Shown: positions 48,415-52,379 of the stretch, piece after piece | Layout: each line of letters starts with the position of its first letter | Numbering within the stretch: position 1 is the first letter of the stretch | Source of the DNA: a bacterium c-19 | GTDB lineage: Bacteria; Bacillota_I; Bacilli_A; Erysipelotrichales; Erysipelotrichaceae | Direction: 5' to 3' | DNA: 52,379 bases | NCBI GenBank assembly: GCA_009917405.1 | Contig: QZED01000007.1 | Coordinates: forward strand, 1 to 52,379 | Translations under genes and position numbers: made by a program | The notes under the pieces: model-generated | Told to the model about the DNA's origin: nothing | Databases searched by the model: none | The model's input: the letters and a program-made list of their open reading frames with translations, nothing else

Positions 48415-50427
48415 TTACAGGAAAAGTGAACCGATTTGAAAAATCAACAAAGCAACAACGTATGCTGCGACGGTTTGATATCCGACAGTCAACAGCGCAT
48501 CACGCCATGAGCCTAATTCTCGCTTGGTAGCAGCGAAAGCGGCAATACAAGGCATATACAAAACCGTAAATGCTAAAAACGCATACGCCGAAAGCGGAGT
48601 GAAGATCTGCGGCAACATTTGTGCAAGTGCCGCATCGTTGCCTTGTGTCAAAACACTCAAAGTAGAAACAACGCTTTCCTTCGCCGTAACGCCGCTGAGC
48701 AATGCCGTAGCGGCGCGCCAATCATTGAATCCCAAAGGTGCAAATACCCGCGCAAGCGCTGATCCAAGCGATGCCAAAATCGATGCAGAGGAATCACTGA
48801 TATAGTTTAGCTGCCAATCAAAGCTTTGTAAGAACCAAATTAAAATACTCGCAATAAAAATGATCGTAAAGGCACGATGCAAAAAATCCTTAGCTTTTTC
48901 CCACATGTGCAGCAATACACTTTTTGCAGCAGGGATGCGATAAGCCGGAAGCTCCATCACAAAGGGAACGCAATCCCCCTGAAACACTGTCTGCTTTAAC
49001 AGTAAGCCGCTGAGGATCGCAACAAGAATTCCCAATAAATAGACGCTGATTAAAATTAATGCTGCATGATCGGGAAAAAATGCAGCGGTAATCATACCGT
49101 ATATGGGAAGCTTGGCACTGCATGACATAAATGGAGTCAACAATATTGTCATCTTCCGATCCCGCTCACTGCTCAATGTTCTGGCAGCCATGATCGCTGG
49201 CACACTGCATCCGAATCCGATCAGCATTGGTACAAAGCTGCGTCCTGACAAACCAATCCGACGCAGTGATCGATCCATCACAAAGGCAACTCGAGCCATG
49301 TAGCCGCTGTCCTCTAACAGTGATAAAAAGAAGAACAATATTACAATAATCGGTAAAAACGATAGCACACTGCCGACACCGTTACAGACACCGTTAATCA
49401 ATAACTCGTGGAGCCAGTTGCTGATACCGATATTGTTTAACAGTATTGAAAACTGTTCAGTAAATGCTTCGATCCCCATTTCCAACCATTCCTGCAAAGC
49501 ACCGCCGATTACACTAAACGTAATATAGAAAATAAACAGCATAATCAAAATAAAGATCGGAATACCTAAATATTTATGGGTCAGCCAACGGTCGATTTTT
49601 TCACTGCGCTGTTGTCCATAAGTCTCCTGTACCTTACAAACACTGTCCTTGCAGATCGATTCAATATAGCAATAGCGCATATCTGCCAACGCTGCTTCAC
49701 GATCGACATTTAAGGCATGTTCCATACTTTTGACAATGTCTTCAATAATATGAATATCGTCGTCATGAAGGGACAGCTTTTGCTGCATTACCGAATCTCC
49801 CTCTACCAGCTTCGTTGCCGCAAAGCGCAGCGGGTAATCACATTGCTTCGCATGATCCTCAATAATATGCGCAATGGCATGAATTGCTCGATGAACCTCA
49901 CCGCTACAAAAATCCGGTTTCAAAACCGCAACAGGATGCTTAAGCATTTTTTTAATGGTTCTGATCAATTCATTAATTCCCTGTTTCCGTGCTGCAGAGA
50001 TCGGTACAATCGGCACTCCCAACTGCTTCGATAACCGCTCCGTGTCAATTGAATTACCACTTTGAACTACTTCATCCATCATATTTAAAGCAATTACCAT
50101 CGGGACCTGCAACTCCATCAGCTGCAATGTCAAATATAAATTTCTTTCGATATTGGTCGCATCAACAATATTGATGATTAAATTCGGATGCTCCTGTAAG
50201 ATAAAATCACGAGTGACAACCTCTTCGCTTGTATATGGGGATAAACTGTAAATGCCCGGAAGATCTACTAAAGATACTTCTTTTAAGTCCTTCAGTTGTC
50301 CGACCTTTTTCTCTACAGTGACGCCGGGGAAATTACCAACATGCTGATTACTGCCTGTTAAAACATTAAAAAGCGTTGTTTTACCGCTGTTTTGATTACC
50401 TGCCAATGCCAACAACGCCTGAGTCAT
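48415..50427 (-). CDS. feoB: Ferrous iron transport protein B
   Basis: 670 residues from ATG 50427, with GAGGTG seven bases upstream; a TTG at 50433 is too close. The N-terminal GTPase domain has G1 GNQNSGKTTLFN, G3 DLPGIYSL and G4 NMMD, followed by a GDI-like helical region. From about 280 on come the membrane segments with the duplicated Gate domains and the FeoB_C region; GCSVPAIMAARTL carries the conserved Cys thought to be in the pore. It overlaps feoA by 32 bases. It imports Fe2+ across the cytoplasmic membrane. Confidence 0.96.
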   Translation of the reverse strand: MTQALLALAGNQNSGKTTLFNVLTGSNQHVGNFPGVTVEKKVGQLKDLKEVSLVDLPGIYSLSPYTSEEVVTRDFILQEHPNLIINIVDATNIERNLYLTLQLMELQVPMVIALNMMDEVVQSGNSIDTERLSKQLGVPIVPISAARKQGINELIRTIKKMLKHPVAVLKPDFCSGEVHRAIHAIAHIIEDHAKQCDYPLRFAATKLVEGDSVMQQKLSLHDDDIHIIEDIVKSMEHALNVDREAALADMRYCYIESICKDSVCKVQETYGQQRSEKIDRWLTHKYLGIPIFILIMLFIFYITFSVIGGALQEWLEMGIEAFTEQFSILLNNIGISNWLHELLINGVCNGVGSVLSFLPIIVILFFFLSLLEDSGYMARVAFVMDRSLRRIGLSGRSFVPMLIGFGCSVPAIMAARTLSSERDRKMTILLTPFMSCSAKLPIYGMITAAFFPDHAALILISVYLLGILVAILSGLLLKQTVFQGDCVPFVMELPAYRIPAAKSVLLHMWEKAKDFLHRAFTIIFIASILIWFLQSFDWQLNYISDSSASILASLGSALARVFAPLGFNDWRAATALLSGVTAKESVVSTLSVLTQGNDAALAQMLPQIFTPLSAYAFLAFTVLYMPCIAAFAATKRELGSWRDALLTVGYQTVAAYVVALLIFQIGSLFL

Positions 50428-50653
50428 CCGCAATCACCTCAATTTCTATCTTTGCGGCATCATCCTTGCGTATGCTTAACATATAACCGCGCAAGGACAG
50501 CTCAATCGGATCACCCATCGGTGCTGTTTTTTTAACAACCACCTTTGTTTTTGGTGTCAATCCCATATCCAGTAAACGGCGACGCAATGCGCCTTCACCG
50601 TTTACGGCAACTATGATTCCGCCCTTTCCGGGCTTTATTTGATCTAATGTCAT
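50396..50653 (-). CDS. feoA: Ferrous iron transport protein A
   Basis: 84 residues from ATG 50653, preceded by AAGGATG; a frame extension to 50719 covers the promoter region. It is a small SH3-like beta-barrel: GKGGIIVAVNGEGALRRRLLDMGL, MGDPIELSLRGYMLSIRKDDAAKI. FeoA binds FeoB and supports its activity. It is the first gene of the operon and its end overlaps feoB. Confidence 0.93.
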   Translation of the reverse strand: MTLDQIKPGKGGIIVAVNGEGALRRRLLDMGLTPKTKVVVKKTAPMGDPIELSLRGYMLSIRKDDAAKIEIEVIADDSGVVGIGR

Positions 50654-50677
50654 ATTATCATCCTTACATACGCTGAA

Positions 50678-50693
50678 GTTAGACATAACTAAC
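50678..50693 (-). promoter_or_regulatory. DtxR/MntR-like operator before feoA
   Basis: GTTAG-TTATGT-CTAAC is an inverted repeat immediately downstream of the -10 box. The TTAG/CTAA halves recall DtxR/IdeR-type iron boxes. It lies about 25 bases upstream of the feoA start, suited to block transcription when iron is plentiful. Confidence 0.6.
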
Positions 50694-50701
50694 CGGATAT
50701 T

Positions 50702-50730
50702 ATTGTACTGCAAAATCAAAATTCTTGCAA
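50702..50730 (-). promoter_or_regulatory. feo operon promoter
   Basis: TTGCAA (50730-50725) and TACAAT (50707-50702) with a 17-base spacer on the minus strand. Confidence 0.7.
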
Positions 50731-50860
50731 TAGCATACAGGCTGTTTTCCTAAAAAATCAAATTATTTTTACCTTTTGTAGCAGCAGTCCAAGAAAATAT
50801 GATTGTCTCACATAAAATAAAGCGAGATGGATCCTCTCACTAAAAAAAGGAGGTATAAAC

Positions 50861-51181
50861 ATGTACCATGATACAGACGACTGCTGTTTCATCAACTGTG
50901 CGTATGCACATGCCTGCAATCCTGACTGTGAAAGAGTGTGCAATCATCAAAATGAATCGCTACAGGATCGTAATGATGTTGATATGCATGGCAGTCAACA
51001 CGCTTGTAAACCGCCCAATCTTACCGAAACTCGCTGTAAATATCAAACACTCGGAATGGCTTATGTCCCTGCCCAATGTTGGAATACTACGTTTGATTAT
51101 GAAACCGGCTTTATGAAAGGAACGATTTTCCCTGAGCTGTATATGCCTTTTCATAAGGAAGGAGCGTGCCATGATGAATAA
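50861..51181 (+). CDS. cotJA: Spore coat associated protein CotJA, Cys-rich N-terminus
   Basis: 106 residues, with AAAAGGAGG before the ATG. The C-terminal 45 residues follow CotJA: LGMAYVPAQCW, GFMKGTIFPELYMPF. The first 60 residues are extra for this family and contain eight cysteines and several histidines, so they may bind metal or cross-link. In Bacillus, CotJA is made in the mother cell under SigE and is needed for CotJC assembly. The end overlaps cotJB by 11 bases. No SigE promoter could be placed with confidence. Confidence 0.88.
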   Translation: MYHDTDDCCFINCAYAHACNPDCERVCNHQNESLQDRNDVDMHGSQHACKPPNLTETRCKYQTLGMAYVPAQCWNTTFDYETGFMKGTIFPELYMPFHKEGACHDE

Positions 51182-51422
51182 AGAAAAGATGTTACTGGAT
51201 AAAATTCAGCAATATGATTTTGCGGTGCAAGAGGCTTCGTTATTTCTGAATTCACATCCGGATGATCACTGCGCTATGGACTATTATCGGTATTTCAAAG
51301 AATTACTGAAAGAAGCAAAACATGAATATGAAAAAGATTTCGGTCCGCTCACGAGCCGCAGCAATCATGCTGATCAATGGAAATATGTATATGGCCCGTG
51401 GCCGTGGGAAGGAGGAAAGTAA
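51171..51422 (+). CDS. cotJB: Spore coat protein CotJB
   Basis: 83 residues, with GGAGCG upstream of ATG 51171. It follows the CotJB pattern: LDKIQQYDFAVQEASLFLNSHPDDHCAMDYY, the conserved YGPWPWEG end, and a helical middle. It is a coat component that acts with CotJA and CotJC. The cotJC start lies one base beyond its stop. Confidence 0.92.
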   Translation: MMNKEKMLLDKIQQYDFAVQEASLFLNSHPDDHCAMDYYRYFKELLKEAKHEYEKDFGPLTSRSNHADQWKYVYGPWPWEGGK

Positions 51423-51423
51423 T

Positions 51424-52077
51424 ATGTGGTTATATGAAAAAAGACTGCAATTTCCGGTTGAAATTAAAAAAGCGGATCCTGCCTTTGCAAAAGTTATGAT
51501 TACACAGCTGGGCGGTCCGGATGGTGAATTATCTGCCAGCCTTCGCTATATGAGTCAACGTTATGTAATGCCCTATCCGCAGTTAAAAGCAATGCTGACG
51601 GAAATCGCAACCGAAGAGCTCGCACATGTGGAAATCGTTTCCGCTATGGTTTATCAATTAACTAAAAATCTGACGATTGATGAAATAAAGGAAAATGGTT
51701 TTGATGTTTACTTTGTCGATCATACGACGGGGATTTATCCTCAAGCTGCTGCGGGAATTCCTCATCGAGCAGAATATTATCAATCAAAAGGTGATCCGAT
51801 TGCCGATTTATGCGAAGATTTAGCTGCCGAACAAAAGGCAAGAGTCGTATATGAAAATTTGCTTCGCTTAGCAACCGATGAAGAAGTGAAAAAGCCGTTG
51901 CGTTTTTTAAGACAGCGTGAAATTGTCCATTTCCAGCGTTTTGGTGAGGCATTAGGCATTCTGCAGCACCATTTGAATGCGGATAATTATTATGCATTTA
52001 ATCCATCCTTCGATGAAGATGAGCGTAAAAAAACACTCACTTGCTTTGATAAAAAAACGTATCACAAGACAAAATAA
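51424..52077 (+). CDS. cotJC: Spore coat protein CotJC (manganese catalase family)
   Basis: 217 residues from ATG 51424, with GGAGG just upstream at the end of cotJB. A ferritin-like four-helix bundle contains the dimanganese ligands: Glu in the first long helix (GGPDGELSAS), EIATEELAHVEIV (ExxH), then EDLAAEQKAR and REIVHFQRF (a second E/H set). Manganese catalases remove hydrogen peroxide; CotJC is a coat-resident member. A terminator follows. Confidence 0.94.
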   Translation: MWLYEKRLQFPVEIKKADPAFAKVMITQLGGPDGELSASLRYMSQRYVMPYPQLKAMLTEIATEELAHVEIVSAMVYQLTKNLTIDEIKENGFDVYFVDHTTGIYPQAAAGIPHRAEYYQSKGDPIADLCEDLAAEQKARVVYENLLRLATDEEVKKPLRFLRQREIVHFQRFGEALGILQHHLNADNYYAFNPSFDEDERKKTLTCFDKKTYHKTK

Positions 52078-52109
52078 TCTTGCTTGTTAATTTTTAAAAT
52101 TCTTTCATA

Positions 52110-52139
52110 ATCAAGGAAGTGAAAAATCATTTCCTTGAT
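52110..52139 (+). terminator. Terminator of cotJABC
   Basis: ATCAAGGAA (52110-52118) pairs with TTCCTTGAT (52131-52139) and is followed by TTTTT. Confidence 0.85.
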
Positions 52140-52235
52140 TTTTAATGATATGAAACTCAAACGCAGTTAGTTTACAGCGTCGGTGAATAAAAATAACCCT
52201 GAATTGCAAGTAGAAAGTGGAAATAAGATAAGAGA

Positions 52236-52379
52236 TTAAACATAGAAGCAAGAATCATCATAGAAACCAATGTTAGTTAATTCATGTAAGAAAGATTGTT
52301 CGGCGGAAATGTAGCCAAGAATCTTTCTTTTCTTATTGTTAATCTGCCGATTTATGGAACGAGAAACAGCTATATCAAC
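52236..52379 (-). CDS. IS30-family transposase, C-terminal fragment (runs off the window)
   Basis: 47 codons read from the window edge to TAA 52236 on the minus strand. The sequence ISRSINRQ-INNKKRKILGY followed by SAEQSFLHEL resembles the end of IS30-type DDE transposases, where the IN..PRK.LGY segment closes the catalytic domain. The terminal inverted repeat probably lies in 52180-52235 (a candidate is the TTGCAATTCAGGG stretch near 52197-52211), but its partner is outside the window. Confidence 0.6.
   Translation of the reverse strand, partial: VDIAVSRSINRQINNKKRKILGYISAEQSFLHELTNIGFYDDSCFYV

Noticed and set aside
50758-50860. SigE-type promoter before cotJA
   Set aside because: CATAAAAT could be a -10 box, but no -35 box lies at the right spacing, so it was not listed.
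1-52379. tRNA, rRNA and CRISPR arrays
   Set aside because: None could be recognised on either strand by reading.

Overview
The window reads as the chromosome of a low-G+C, spore-forming Firmicute, most probably of the Erysipelotrichales (Holdemania/Amedibacillus-like gut bacteria). The grounds are an infC-rpmI-rplT operon with a typical Firmicute L20 leader, a cotJABC spore-coat operon, a CcpA-type cre site, a ComK relative and strong AGGAGG ribosome sites. No rRNA, tRNA or CRISPR array was seen. Most genes lie on the minus strand.

Layout. 1-2801 is the N-terminal part of a giant secreted repeat protein that runs off the window. 3067-5987 holds a membrane protein coupled to an M18 aminopeptidase, then a SAM methyltransferase. 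About 6063-12267 is a visibly G+C-richer integrative mobilizable element: tyrosine integrase, XRE regulator, excisionase, a candidate oriT, a MobA/MobL relaxase with a frameshift near its start, a Cys-rich KTR protein, an XRE/TPR-like regulator and TnpV, with related hairpins near both ends. 12283-18423 carries a DUF6933 protein, an exonuclease, YitT, LspA, an asparagine-synthetase-like protein without the catalytic Cys2, and a ToxN/AbiQ-family toxin with a strong promoter but no visible antitoxin repeats. 18476-22355 has a three-gene ABC exporter and a ComK-family protein. 22575-24489 is a small membrane protein/HlyC-CorC/Rid operon. 24631-30206 is a complete sucrose operon (scrR, then scrA-scrB-scrK) with two ScrR-type operators, a cre site and terminators. 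30408-32394 has a flavin reductase, a threonine aldolase and a DUF3892 protein.

32431-36172 is a four-gene SGNH/DUF4358/MBOAT/DHHW cluster that probably O-acylates an envelope polymer. 36236-38998 is a TrmL/RdgB/radical-SAM gene string. 39124-46198 is a surface-protein locus: an intact 1775-residue protein ending in a GGANTGD motif, a decayed paralogue tail with the same motif, and a sigma-70-family factor with a transmembrane C-terminal extension. 46265-48064 is marR-rplT-rpmI-infC with its leader. 48126-50730 is feoA-feoB and a FeoB-associated protein under a DtxR-like operator. 50861-52077 is cotJABC on the plus strand, and the window ends inside an IS30-like transposase gene.

How it fits together. 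Host functions (translation, iron uptake, sucrose use, spore coat, envelope modification) are interleaved with accessory modules: the mobilizable element, the toxin, the large adhesin-like proteins and the IS fragment. The two surface-protein genes share a similar stretch upstream of their starts and lie near a membrane-tethered sigma factor, which suggests a small dedicated surface-expression system.
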